A program made the position numbers and the translations under genes. The notes below the pieces were generated by a model. The model did no database searches. It was not told the origin of the DNA and saw only the letters and a program-made list of their open reading frames with translations. From NCBI RefSeq assembly GCF_026151205.1, contig NC_087084.1:8295394-8359393 (forward strand): a stretch of DNA of 64,000 nucleotides. The letters run 5' to 3'. Each line of letters begins with the position of its first letter. Positions within the stretch are counted from its first letter, which is position 1. Shown in pieces: positions 1 to 64,000 of this stretch. The stretch comes from Bolinopsis microptera. Taxonomy: Eukaryota > Ctenophora > Tentaculata > Lobata > Bolinopsidae.

Positions 1-900
1 GTCATCAGAATGTAAGCCACTACCTGACTAACCTGTGAATAGAGTTTTCTAGACTCAATAATCATGGCAGGTAGTATCTTCGGTGCGTTGCTGAGATACC
101 GATTTAGTGAGTAGTAGGATGGTCATCAAATCAGAAAAGGCAGACCTGAGTTGATAGCACGGTACTTGTAACGGTTTCCTCATTCTGCTCTCAGACTGAC
201 TAATGTCTCCACTTTTTTATCTCCTGTTAAGATTATCATTTCTCCGCTGTTAGGATTGTTCAATTATGCTTTTTATTTTGGACACACCATTGAGCCAGAT
301 TGTCGCAGCGTATGTCAGAGAAGTTCTGAGTATAAATATTATATAGGCTTATTCTGTCACAAACAATGAATTATTAATCTCATTTGCCCTATCCCCAAGT
401 TCTGATAAGTCTACAAAGAAGATCAGTAAAAAATAACTGGGATATCATTACAGTTATTAAAGTTCCGATCGATGCTATTAGCCCAAATGAATGGGTTTTT
501 AAATAGATTCTAAACGAACACTTATTCTTTCAGGAGGGGATCTGCAATAAACAAAGACGATATATTTTTGGCCAGAAATTTGCGGAGTTCCTTCGTCTTG
601 ATATCGGTCTTGGCTGCAGTTGTATCTCTCGAAATCAGGTATTCACTATTAAAAGCTATCCTGCCTGGCTTAAATCCTGGTTGTTAAAATTAAAAGCCTT
701 TTTGCATGGTCATCTTTAATTAAAAATAAATCAGCTTTGTTAATAATTTACTGTCGTCTCCTTGGTTGGAAGTTGGACATTTTCTCTCATTTTCACACGT
801 AGAATCTTATTTTCTTTCCCTCAGTGACGGTTTGAGGAGACACTGCATCTCACTGCTCGGTGGAGACACGGGGATATGAAGCTGTTAATCCCTCTTAAAG
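1..900. other. No gene recognised
   Basis: AT-rich sequence with no long open frame, no recognisable protein motif and no clear tandem or inverted repeat. It probably consists of old transposon remnants or intergenic DNA upstream of the first gene. Confidence 0.4.
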
Positions 901-1219
901 TCCACTGCACGTTGTCACAGAGCCTCAGTCCGATCAGAGCAAGCAGCAAAGATCAAAGGAGACTTTTCCTCCAATGTCAAACAGATAAATTTCGACAGAA
1001 AACTTCTAGCAGACCTCGGATGATTTAGGAAAGTAAACATACTTGCAATCTGTAAGACAAGTGACTCTACAGGAACTAGCAAGAGGCAGAGAAAGTGAAG
1101 AAGATTCGACGACCGAAGCCTAGCAGATAAAATAATAGCCGATGAATTTGATACGACATCATAAAATACTGGAGTCCACAAAGGAGCATGTCCTACTTTT
1201 CAGCCGCTCCTCAATCGAC

Positions 1220-1900
1220 AGATCCTCTTGATGGCTTGCAGACATCACGTCCTTGAGGCGGATCTTGTAAGAGGATCTGCCTCTAAGCAACTGTTCGGTG
1301 ACACAACATCACTTGAAGTAACCCTTTTTAAGATCATGAAGACCTCCTGGGAAGATCTCAATCTGCAGAACATTGTCCTTCCTGATATCCCTACTTGCAA
1401 CAGGAACGGAAGATCTTCTATCCTTCATTACTCAAATCCGTCAACTCAACAACCAGCCCAGGAGAATAAAAGGAATTACTAGAGCTAAACTTATCCATGG
1501 AGAAAGCATAGAGATGAAGAAAGGATGCGTCTTCCAGATACAAAGACCTGGAGCTGACCACCATGTCAGATGGATGGCTAAGTCCATATACATTATGAAA
1601 ATGATTCTACTTCACTAGATACCACTTCACTGGACGAAGAAGAGAGACGTGCAGAAGATGGCTCACGTTGTTGTCTTCGTTTACTTAAGAGCTTGGTTCA
1701 ACGCTCCTTTCCTTGAATCTGCAGCCTCCGCCGACACCCGTTTGTTACACTTACAGAGTCTTCAGAAGTACAAGAGTGTGGACAGAGTATTAGCCATCAT
1801 CACGACAGTCCTCAAGACATACCTTTAGAGCGAAGAACTCTCCTTGCAGCAAGAATAGGCCAACAAACTCTTGAAGCAATTCAAGTTGGAACTTGAAAAC
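1220..1900 (+). pseudogene. Degenerate coding remnant, unidentified invertebrate repeat family
   Basis: Two overlapping short frames (about 1228-1482 and 1373-1618) and a third stretch to about 1830 give fragments that read like one decayed protein. A segment around 1550-1610 reads RPGADHHVRWMAKSIYIMKM, and a following frame reads like LRAWFNAPFLESAASADTRL. From memory, such an HHxRWMxKxIYxxKM stretch followed by a Tyr/Trp/Phe-rich helix occurs in uncharacterised multi-copy invertebrate proteins. I see no catalytic motif. The frame changes several times, so it is not functional as written. Chance similarity remains possible. Confidence 0.3.
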
Positions 1901-2306
1901 TTGTGTTCGGTTGTTAATGTTATTGAGCTTTATGAACGTCAAATAAGCCTAATTGATGAAAAATTATTCTGATATGTTTTGGTTTTATGACCAGGGGTTA
2001 TGACAAATATATAATAAGGATGTTGGTCTAGTTTCTCGTACGGGTTTTCAACATACGCTTTAGTCCTACACTCTAGTTTGGGGTTGGATTTTAAATAGTC
2101 ACTTGAAGTACGTGTTAAAGTATCCTACGTGTTGGTCGAGTGTTGAGTGATTAAACATCTTGATCGCATGTTTATTGTTTACTGTTTAGTGTAGACCTTG
2201 TTCAGTAGAAACTCAGTACGGTGGTCCGCGGTAAATTTCATTCTTTATTATACGAAAATGCATGACCTGCATGAGGTATGTTACCTGGGGACCCCAGGCT
2301 ATAATG

Positions 2307-2332
2307 TTCCGCCGAATAGAGATTCGGCGGAA
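2307..2332. repeat. Perfect 11-bp hairpin
   Basis: TTCCGCCGAAT and ATTCGGCGGAA form a perfect 11-bp stem around a four-base AGAG loop. It lies just inside the left end of the surrounding TIR element and may be a subterminal structural motif of that element. Confidence 0.6.
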
Positions 2333-2414
2333 TGACAGACTAAGCGCCGCCCAGTAAGAGGTATGATAATACTGGGTTTCGAAATCTTTTAAATATCTAT
2401 TCGATTGAGTCTTA

Positions 2415-2545
2415 TTACCTGGGGACCCCGTTTTAAATTCTCATAAACGTATCAATTGAATATATTTACTAAAACTCAAGTCTCATATTAAAGTATTAAT
2501 ATGACAACTGTGTTTAAGAACACAAAGCCCGGGGTCCCCGGGTAA
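2415..2545. mobile_element. Small element with related ends nested inside the larger TIR element
   Basis: A second pair of tips, TTACCTGGGGACCCCG at 2415 and the inverse CGGGGTCCCCGGGTAA ending at 2545, encloses 131 bp of AT-rich DNA inside the larger element. The tips match the outer element, so this is a self-nested insertion or an internal palindrome of the same family. Confidence 0.5.
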
Positions 2546-3289
2546 ATTTAAAGCTAGGAATCATTATATTTATAAGTGAATTGTGTATTTGGTACTGGCC
2601 ATAGCACTCCCGTCAATCTATTTGTCATGTCAATAGTTTACTGTTTACGAATGAGTCCATCATGTACTGTTCTCTTTGATGTATGTAATCAAATTATTAG
2701 ATTATTAAAGTTAACATTTTGTGAAATGTCAATCACTTTATTATATTTACCTCAACCTGTAGACCTCTGGCTTTTAACACAATTGATATACCATATATAA
2801 TATATGGTGGAACTACATCGGTCGCGTTTTTGTGTGGAATGCTAGGCGAGTTGTTATGTGATCATATTCATTAATTAATAATAGTTATATAATCATGAAA
2901 CCTTTGATCCGTCAAAGTTCGGAATTGCAATTGACCAAAGGACATGAGGAGAAACTTCATGAAGTATCACGCTACTGCCTACTGCACCTAGAACTTACAT
3001 TTCTCTTGTTGCCACTGTCACGTACTTCTTCAAAAACGTATGAACGGTCTTCAGATATGAGATTATTACATTACAAAACATATATTTTGCGCGCTCAGCA
3101 TTCCACGCGCAAAAACGCGCCCGTTTAGAGAGACTTGCGCGTATTAGAGGGTTCAGTCTCACCAGGCTATGTTAATGAACATAATAAGCCTGGGGTCCTC
3201 AGGTAATCAATTCATGGCAGCACGGCGCGGCAAAGTAGCGCTGTGAGAAGCCTCATTGAGTGCGCGGCGCGGCACAGTAACGCATCGCG

Positions 3290-3515
3290 CATCAAGGCTC
3301 GGGTTAGGGTTAGGGTTGTGGTTGATTCACGATGTCAATCCTTCGCAGCTCGGTGAGGCAGTGGTGCATCTCGCCGATCTACCGAAGTGGTTGCGAGAAG
3401 CATTATTTGATGCGCGCGCGACCCAGTAGTGCATCGCGCTACAAGGGTTGTGGTTAAGATTATGGATAGCTTCGGGGTTATGGTTACGGTTAGGGTTGGG
3501 ATTAGGGTTTATGTA
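3290..3515 (+). repeat. Degenerate interstitial telomere-like TTAGGG repeats
   Basis: Clusters of GGGTTAGGGTTAGGGTT at about 3300-3316 and diverged versions (GGTTATGGTTACGGTTAGGGTTGGGATTAGGG) at about 3475-3510 flank GC-rich sequence with repeated CGCGCGG and GCGCGGCGCGG words. The TTAGGG unit is the common metazoan telomere repeat. An internal, degenerate cluster fits an old interstitial telomeric tract or telomere-like minisatellite. Confidence 0.55.
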
Positions 3516-3519
3516 AAAC

Positions 3520-4295
3520 CGTTTTGTACGGCTGCAAAACCAAAAAACCAAAGTCACGTGAAATTTTTGGGCGAGCGATTTAGTAAAAGCCCAATATAAG
3601 ACCCCTTAAAAAATTAAATGTCTTTTTACTGTTTACTTCTGGCCAAGAAAACATAATTTAACAAACAACAAAAATGAAACACAAAAAAGTTAAAAACAGA
3701 AGATCTATAATTGTTTATCTTTTTATAAAGGCATAGTATAATTATAATTGCAAATAAAACGAAACAAAATTTGACATTGCATATACAAAATTATTTGCAG
3801 CGATTATAGTTTAGCATTGCATTATCAAATAGCTGTCTGCGCAGCGTAAGAGTTAAATTTAAACAATTACATTTTTGATTTTACAAAACCTTTTTGTGCA
3901 GCTATCAAAAAAACTTTACTAATCATTTTACATGGCAAAATGAAAAAAATCAAAACAGTTTTTTAAATTCAAATTGTCTGTATTTTTAAAATTTGTTTCG
4001 CATCAAAGAAAATATTTTGTATTTAAAAACTCAATCTAGTCATTAAGTAAAAAATGATTAGGAAAAAATCACCTATAGAGCAAGTTGAGCAAGTTGTATT
4101 GTAGAGTATGTAGCAAAGAAACGTTTTATAAATCTTTACTCCACTGGGAAGTATGAATAAATTAAATTTTGTAATGTTGTTTCTATTCATGATTAATATT
4201 TGATAAATTATTACCTTTAAATTTGATGGAGAAATAGTTATTTTTCCATGTAGTGTGATGATATGTACTTTGTAGACATTAGTGATGATGTTATG
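3520..4295. other. AT-rich stretch without recognised features
   Basis: Very AT-rich DNA with poly-A and poly-T runs, no sizeable open frame and no clear repeat boundary. Confidence 0.4.
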
Positions 4296-4299
4296 TCAT

Positions 4300-4740
4300 A
4301 ATTTTTACTTTACTTTACTTTACTTTATAAGTAGCATAATTCAATCCCTCAATCTTTCCTAATACTTCGTCCGAAACATATCAAAAATGACTATCATTTA
4401 CAGATCCGTTTAAAATAGTCTCTTTTTTGAAAGCCTCTAAATCTTAACACTGTCCCACAATTCTTGATATCCGAGGGGAGTTTGTTCCAATATGGTCTCA
4501 CCCTCTCCGGAACAAAAGAACTGTGGACTTTTACTGCAACTACTGTTTGATACCACATTAAGACCAGATCTGCTCATACTGAAAAAACCAGCTCGGTAAT
4601 TGGCCAAACCACTTATCATTTTAAAAGATTCAATGAGGTCCCAGGCCCCACGTATTCGCCGCTCTGCCAGCGTTGTTAAATTGAGGATTTCCAGTCGACG
4701 ACTGTATGGAAGAGTACCCACCTCGTCAATCAGACGGGAT
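4300..4740 (-). mobile_element. 5'-truncated non-LTR retrotransposon, reverse-transcriptase C-terminal tail
   Basis: The minus-strand frame from about 4740 to 4437 encodes LPYSRRLEILNLTTLAERRI followed by RGAWDLIESFKMISG. This is the characteristic region after the reverse transcriptase in jockey/CR1-like ORF2 proteins, where basic residues precede 'DLIE.FK...G'. It ends in a stop, and 100-odd bases downstream lies a pentanucleotide tract (AAAGT)n at about 4308-4326, a plausible LINE 3' tail. The catalytic part is missing, as expected from 5' truncation at insertion. It abuts the tail of the next LINE copy. Confidence 0.65.
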
Positions 4741-6340
4741 ACAAGGATACAAGGATACAAGGATACAAGGATACAAAAGTGATAATTATTTTATTGAATT
4801 CACAATAGTTATAATTCTGAAATAATTTAAGGTTACACAATTCTAGTTATTTACAAATGTGTAGGGATAAAATAGAAATGTTTTATAATTCTTATTTTGA
4901 GGTCCTATAGCATTATGCATTGGCCAGTATTTGAGTGGAAATCTGGGCTCTTATAGTAGGCTGTAAAATTTTCGTTCACAGAGAGAATTGAATGGATTGC
5001 TCTTGCTGTGGCAGTAAATTTTGTAGGGTCTAGTGTTTTATCGGATAGCAAACCGGCTAGGTCAGTAATATTTTTGGGATCGAAGTTAAATTTTTCTCTA
5101 ACTGAGGAGTAGAGTAAACAGTCAGTTAGAACATGAATTTTTTCCTCAATAGGCTTAAGCCCCTTGCTGAAAAAGCAGAAAGTGCACCATCGATGTTCTC
5201 TTGGTACTAGGGGGGTTTCGTAACGGCCCCTCTCAATGTAAAGATTGTGGCAGCTAATACGAAACCTTGTTAAGCTTTTCGAGCATCAGGGATCTTAACC
5301 ACTCCTAAGTATGTTTCTGGTTCAAAATCATGTTTAATTTGATTGTAGAATTCTAATTTAGGTGAGGATGCCTTGGCAGATTTTCAGGTATCCACAAATT
5401 CTTCCCTCATTTTGTGACTGCAGCAGCCTATATTTGATGCTTATGAATGGACAGACAAGGACCACTTGATAAACTTAAGGTGGAATCTTTCATAATGGTC
5501 TTGTGAGATGTACTTGAGAGTATGCTGGGGGTTGGCTTTGCTATCTGTTTTGGAGAGGTATCTCATGGTTTTTGAGTGGGGACATAAGATTTGGCAGCCA
5601 TAGAGCAGGATCGGTTTTATTAGAGAGTCAAATAGAATGTTTATTGTTTAGGGAACGGTGAGAGAGGGCATCTTTAACGATATTGCCTTTGAGGCCATAG
5701 AGAGCACGGAGAGCCTTGGCCCTCAGTTCAGTATTTGCTGCTGTAAAAGATCCATTTCTGTGGAATATTATGCCAAGATAGCAGTATTTTTCGGTGTGTT
5801 GGATGGGCTGGCCTCCCAAAATGAATGTTTCATAGGATTGTTTTCTTTTAGGAGGGCAGAATATGAGAATCTTGGTTTTTTTAATGTTTACTTCAAGGCC
5901 CATAGAGTTACAGAAGTCGAATAGGATGTTCATATTGTCTTGCAAGGCCTTGGGACTTAGGGCAAGTAGGACAAGATCGTCAGCCCAGAGCAGATGTGAT
6001 ATTAGGACGTCAGCTAGAATAGGGTAATCACCAACAGATTTCAGGAGGGATGACAAGTCGTTGATATAGATTTTAAAAAGGTCCGGTGATAGGGGGTGTC
6101 CCTGCTCTGTTCCTTTTCCAATGTCAATATTAGGGGATAAGAGTTTGGAGATTTTTATATGAGCTATTGAGTTTCTATACATATCACTTAGGCAGTTGAA
6201 GAAGTTTCCAGTTATTCCGAGGCATGTGATTTTGTGCAGAAGGAGGTCCCTACATACAGTGTCAAAGGCCTTTCTTAGATCAATATAGAAAATATTGATA
6301 TATAGGATAGAATATATAATATACATGTACACAGTATAAT
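4741..6340 (-). mobile_element. Truncated LINE with reverse transcriptase and C-terminal Cys/His domain
   Basis: The minus strand from 6290 to 5628 encodes a non-LTR reverse transcriptase: FYIDLRKAFDTV (first catalytic Asp), GTEQGHPLSPDLFKIYINDL and LLWADDLVLLALS (the A/F-ADD catalytic box). After frame changes it continues into ISCHNLYIERGRY, then REHRWCTFC and EKIHVLTDC, the Cys/His domain typical of LINE ORF2 C-termini, ending near 4960. The element ends with a run of the octamer TATCCTTG (read on the minus strand) at about 4741-4776. The frame shifts and the missing endonuclease make it a dead 5'-truncated copy. A second copy of its 3' part lies at 60066-60775 on the plus strand with the same tail. 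Confidence 0.8.
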
Positions 6341-6344
6341 ACCA

Positions 6345-6680
6345 CAACACTACTATATAAAATACCTCTATTCAAGGATGTCCATGCAGTCCAGAGTACC
6401 CGCAACAGGTAAAAGGAGGGAGGGGTAGGGCTAGGCTAGGGTAGGGTAGGGTAGTGAAGGAGAGAGTGTTTGTGTCATTGTGATGGAGATGCAGTGCAGA
6501 TGTGACATGAATCTAAAGAACTCATCTTATTTTCAAGGCTGATAGCCAGTCTTCTGATGCCACTGGCCCCCAGAGCTCACATGCACCCCGTTACCAAGTC
6601 GTTTACAGCTGCATTTCTTGTTGCGGGTACTCTAGACTTCCATGGTACATCCTCAAATTATTTGTTATATAGTAGTGTTG
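6345..6680. mobile_element. MITE-like element with about 65-bp imperfect inverted ends
   Basis: The left arm begins CAACACTACTATATAA at 6345 and runs through AGAGTACCCGCAACAG near 6412. The right arm, about 6612-6680, is its imperfect reverse complement. The interior has a GGGTAGGGTAG minisatellite stretch and no coding frame. A related tip lies at about 52545. Confidence 0.55.
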
Positions 6681-6933
6681 AAAGTATTAAAACTATATAC
6701 TGTAAACGGGTAAACCGCCTCTGGAGTCTGGATGCTCTCCAGCTCCAAGATGATCCCCCAACTTCCATGAGCCGCAAACAGTAATTGAGGGGGTAGTATA
6801 ACTCATAACTCTACCACCCCAGCCCACGTGGGTAGTAAGGCTTGTCATTTTGCCTCTGCATTAATCAGAACTGTTTGAAGGGGTACATAAATTATGTTTT
6901 AAGCTAGTAATAAAGTCTTATCAACAGCTAGGG

Positions 6934-61203
<54,270 letters not shown>

Positions 61204-62110
61204 TGTGTAATAGATATTTTAATTTGTACCAGTCCCGTCTTATCTAAACGGAGACTGTTGAAATTGTGTGATATGAGACCTGTAAATCATGAGAAAGATT
61301 TGAAGTTGACATTAAAGAATAGAAGTAAATAACATTGCATTTGTTTCCAGAATACAGATTTAGATGGAAATATTCAAAGCGGCTAAATTTTTTGTGAGTC
61401 AATCGAATTCTTTCTATCACTTGACTATAGGTAATAGAGTATTTGTTAAATCAGAAAATTGGTGTTACTTTCGGTTACCAAGACCAATCAAGTTGAGGTA
61501 TGTTTAAAACTGGACTTGACATTTGACCTATCAGCAATACGTGGCCTTTTATAATTCCCCTGTATTAGTACTGTAAGTATATTCTCGAGTAAATTTCGCG
61601 TCGTATAACTGTAGTTAATAGTGCATAATTAATAGTGCATAGTTAATAGTGCATAGTGCATAGTCGTGGGTAAACGAGTACGTACTCAAATATAGTACAT
61701 GATTATGACAACAATAACGATCAACTCTTTGAGACAAAAGATTAGGCACATATCAATTGAATTAAATATGTGTTATTCAGTATTTACAATATATATATAT
61801 ATATTCTTGTATCTTTATCTATTTGGTATTTATTTTGTTTATCATATCAGAATTTTAAAACAAATTGAGTTTACTTTAGTGTTTAGCTGATGAATAAATT
61901 AGGTTAGTTTTACTTTTTTACTTGGCAAAAACCAAAAAGTCTTATTTTTGGACGAATACAAGTTCGCAACTTTAACTTTGTAAATTTCTGTACTCTGATT
62001 GGCTGAACTGTGTCACGTGACGATTGGAATGTGTTACGCGTGCAATCTCACCGATACTGATACTGATACTGATATCAGTGATAGTAACACACTCATCCAG
62101 TAAGGTTTAA
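61204..62110 (+). other. TMEM67 3' UTR and downstream flank
   Basis: ATTAAA at 61311-61316 may be the poly(A) signal. Further on are a short GTGCATAGTTAATA repeat (61618-61665), a TATA dinucleotide tract (61790) and a palindromic GATACTGATACTGATATCAG near 62054. No gene is seen. Confidence 0.5.
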
Positions 62111-62120
62111 TTTGCTGGGC

Positions 62121-62470
62121 TGGCCTCCAGCTCGCCATTTTTGAGATTTAATCGAATCGAGGATGTTCAAAGGGTGCAGGATGTTCAGCTCGACAAAATA
62201 ACGGGGGAACTTATATCGTAGGCCCTAAGATGACTTCTTCAGGTCCAGTCTTAATTCTTTTCCTTAAATTGGAAGTAACTCACTAGCTGAAGTAGCACTT
62301 AATTGTCGGATTAAAACTTGTGAATCTGACCTCCAGCTCGCCATTTTTGAGATTCAAGCAAATCGAGGATGTTCAATCGGTGCAGGATGTTCTGCTCGTC
62401 AAACTACCGTTGGAGATTATTTGATAGGCCCTAAAATGACTCGTCCAGATCCAGTCTTAACTTTCATTTT
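62121..62470 (+). repeat. Spaced direct duplication of about 140 bp
   Basis: CTCCAGCTCGCCATTTTTGA at about 62126 and again at 62331, with GAGGATGTTCAA, GTGCAGGATGTTC, TAGGCCCTAA and CCAGTCTTAA following in both. The repeat distance is about 205 bp. Confidence 0.8.
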
Positions 62471-62727
62471 CAATTGGACAACTAATTTAATATAATAATA
62501 ACTAATATGATATAATGCTTTTGGACACGAAGAGAAATACGTACAGCGTAAGGCTTGAAATCTTCGTTAAACTACATCATTAGATTTAGAGCCTGTAAAA
62601 ACATTTAACTTTAAGATAAGCTAAGCACCCTATCAAGTGAAATTCATATATAATCATCATAGTTTATTAATAATAATATATTAATAGTATAAACTGTAAA
62701 CTATAGCTGATGTTGTAGGTTTAATAT

Positions 62728-62910
62728 AACCTACCAGGACGCGCGCCGAGTTTTAACGGGTGATACTCCATACTCGTGAAATATCTGTTCCATATATTTA
62801 TTGGGACCGTCGACGACTCCAACTCGGCGCACGTCCTGGTAGGTGTAAACCTACAAGCCGAGTTGGACTCGTCGACGAAACAAATATTTTTCGAGTATCA
62901 TCCGTTAATA
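62728..62910. repeat. Interleaved inverted repeats (A B A' B')
   Basis: A (CCTACCAGGACGCGCGCCGA at about 62731) pairs with A' (TCGGCGCACGTCCTGGTAGG at about 62823). B (TTAACGGGTGATACTCCATA ... GTCGACGACTCCAACTCGGC) pairs with B' (GCCGAGTTGGACTCGTCGAC ... GAGTATCATCCGTTAA) at about 62857-62910. The pairs interlock instead of nesting. Confidence 0.7.
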
Positions 62911-63518
62911 GCTGATGTAGCTCTGATACATGATACATCGAAATAAAATCTATAATATCTATGCAGGAGTCCTTACTGGCTGGGGCCTGTCTTAGAATTA
63001 GTAAAAGAGATGGAGACTTTTGTGTTTTGGTTTTTTGCAAAATGTTCGCCTGGCCTGGCCTCTCGTCGCGAAAATTTAACATCTCCTTTTTTTAAATTAA
63101 AGAGAAATTTGGTACAATGTAGATTTTTAGATACACTAAAAAGTTTTATTTTGTGCAGAAATGTGTTAGAATGTGTTATGCGTACAATCAGTAAACTTAA
63201 TCGCGCGAGTATAAACTCGCTGTATGTGAACTGTGAAGACGCCGCGCAATCATTTCTAGTTGCAGTGTAACTAACACCTAATACAGCTTGTCGCACACAC
63301 AGCCACGCGCACGTATTGTTGAATTAAAATTCCCAAATACAAATGTTATATATAAGCACCGGGTGGAGAGCTTGTTCACTTATCAAGTTATATTATCAAT
63401 TTAAAAATACGTGTTACATTTTGCATTTACAATTTATTAATTACCGGAGCGGGGCCAAAATTTTATGAGTTTAATAATTTTAATTTGGCAAATATATCGA
63501 TCGTTTGCGTTATAGGCA

Positions 63519-63755
63519 TTGCTTGTATCAGTATCACGTTGCGACCCCCACGGTCGTTTCACTATAGTCCCATATCGTCCTGACGATACAGGGGAGCCGC
63601 GCACTCGTGCGCGGCGGGTCTTACAACGTATGACAAGGCATTACTTGACCATTGTTAATGATCTGGCCCGGCGCGCGCTACTTCGTAGCACGTTCCATCG
63701 GGCCATTTGGAGAAGAAAGCGGCGCGCGCTACTTCGAAGAAATTTAGACGAGTAA
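63519..63755 (+). other. Basic open frame near a poly-A tract, unassigned
   Basis: GC-rich for the region. It encodes RRVLQRMTRHYLTIVNDLAR, RALLRSTFHRAIWRRKRRAL. It stops about 45 bp before a 33-bp poly-A (63798-63830). That arrangement would suit the 3' end of a retrotransposed copy, but I recognise no domain. Confidence 0.3.
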
Positions 63756-63794
63756 CATCCGTCAAAGGCATTGCCATTATTTTTGATTTAACCA

Positions 63795-63834
<40 letters not shown>

Positions 63835-63848
63835 TATGATAAGTATGA

Positions 63849-64000
63849 TGTATTGTGTTTTAACGAAACTAACTGCACACTAGAAAAATTGCCTAACGGA
63901 ATAAACGACATCACATTAAATGGATTCCATGAACCGTATATCCAAGATCCCATCCGCACATCGGGTAAAGGTGGGGGGCTTGCCATATACATACACAAAC
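63849..64000 (+). mobile_element. Start of a LINE endonuclease, cut by the window edge
   Basis: The open frame reads VFNETNCTLEKLPNGINDIT, then LNGFHEPYIQDPIRTSGKGG and GLAIYIHK. The 'NET' (catalytic Glu), '..I.GF.....R....GKGGGLAIYI' pattern is the N-terminal half of apurinic-type endonucleases in non-LTR retrotransposons. It is probably the beginning of a 5'-truncated or intact element continuing beyond the window. Confidence 0.65.

Larger units (their letters stand above)
2281..3206. mobile_element. Non-autonomous DNA element with 20-bp terminal inverted repeats
   Basis: The left end at 2281-2300 reads TTACCTGGGGACCCCAGGCT. The right end at 3187-3206 is its reverse complement with one mismatch, and similarity continues a few bases inward (ATAATG against TTATTATG). 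No long open frame lies between them, so this looks like a deletion derivative. No target duplication is obvious. A further match to the tip occurs alone near 60893. Confidence 0.6.

Overview
This is eukaryotic, almost certainly animal, nuclear DNA. It has GT-AG introns, AATAAA-type poly(A) signals, non-LTR retrotransposons of several lineages, DNA transposons, a tRNA-derived SINE, long microsatellites and scattered TTAGGG-like repeats. The species cannot be named from sequence alone. The compact 5' exons and the retroelement mix would suit an early-branching marine invertebrate such as a cnidarian, which is inference. No rRNA, functional tRNA, CRISPR or prokaryotic gene was found.

The backbone is one conserved gene on the + strand, TMEM67 (meckelin), the transmembrane protein of the ciliary transition zone. 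Twenty exons from 6934 to 61203 join without a frame break into 2898 nt (965 residues plus stop). Exons 1-18 lie in 9.5 kb. A 41-kb intron (16436-57486) then separates exon 18 from exons 19 and 20.

Layout: 1-6.9 kb is transposon debris, including a TIR element nested with a smaller one, degenerate telomere-like repeats and two minus-strand LINE fragments. 6.9-16.4 kb holds TMEM67 exons 1-18, with a pogo-like MITE, a LINE tail and several minisatellites in introns. 16.5-22.6 kb is a CCCH-gag LINE whose ORF2 is split by a 2-kb satellite-carrying element with an 8-bp target duplication. 23.6-52.5 kb is a mosaic of repeats in which three genes for secreted, repetitive, dibasic-cleaved precursors sit (25.8-26.5, 38.8-39.3 and 43.8-44.7 kb), plus a decayed 5' region at 28.1-28.5 kb. 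Two of the genes lie in an inverted duplication. 52.9-56.6 kb holds a broken FLYWCH/MULE transposase, a truncated fourth family member and a separate two-exon gene for a secreted Lys/Ala/Arg/His-rich protein. 57.5-61.2 kb has the last two TMEM67 exons with another LINE tail between them. 61.2-64 kb is the TMEM67 3' flank, inverted repeats and the start of another LINE endonuclease.

The most interesting content is the nested family with the signal peptide MKLFLFAFAIVATFCAINA and repeated LVKRAA processing sites. The members share a promoter (GGAAAAAGTCT plus a TTTAAATAGAGAT box), signal peptide and 3' UTR, but have quite different Gly/His-, Arg/Gly/His-, Asn/Gln/Arg- or Lys/Arg/Gly-rich bodies. 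They have diversified by micro-repeat expansion, exon duplication and inverted duplication. I do not recognise the family and assign no function.
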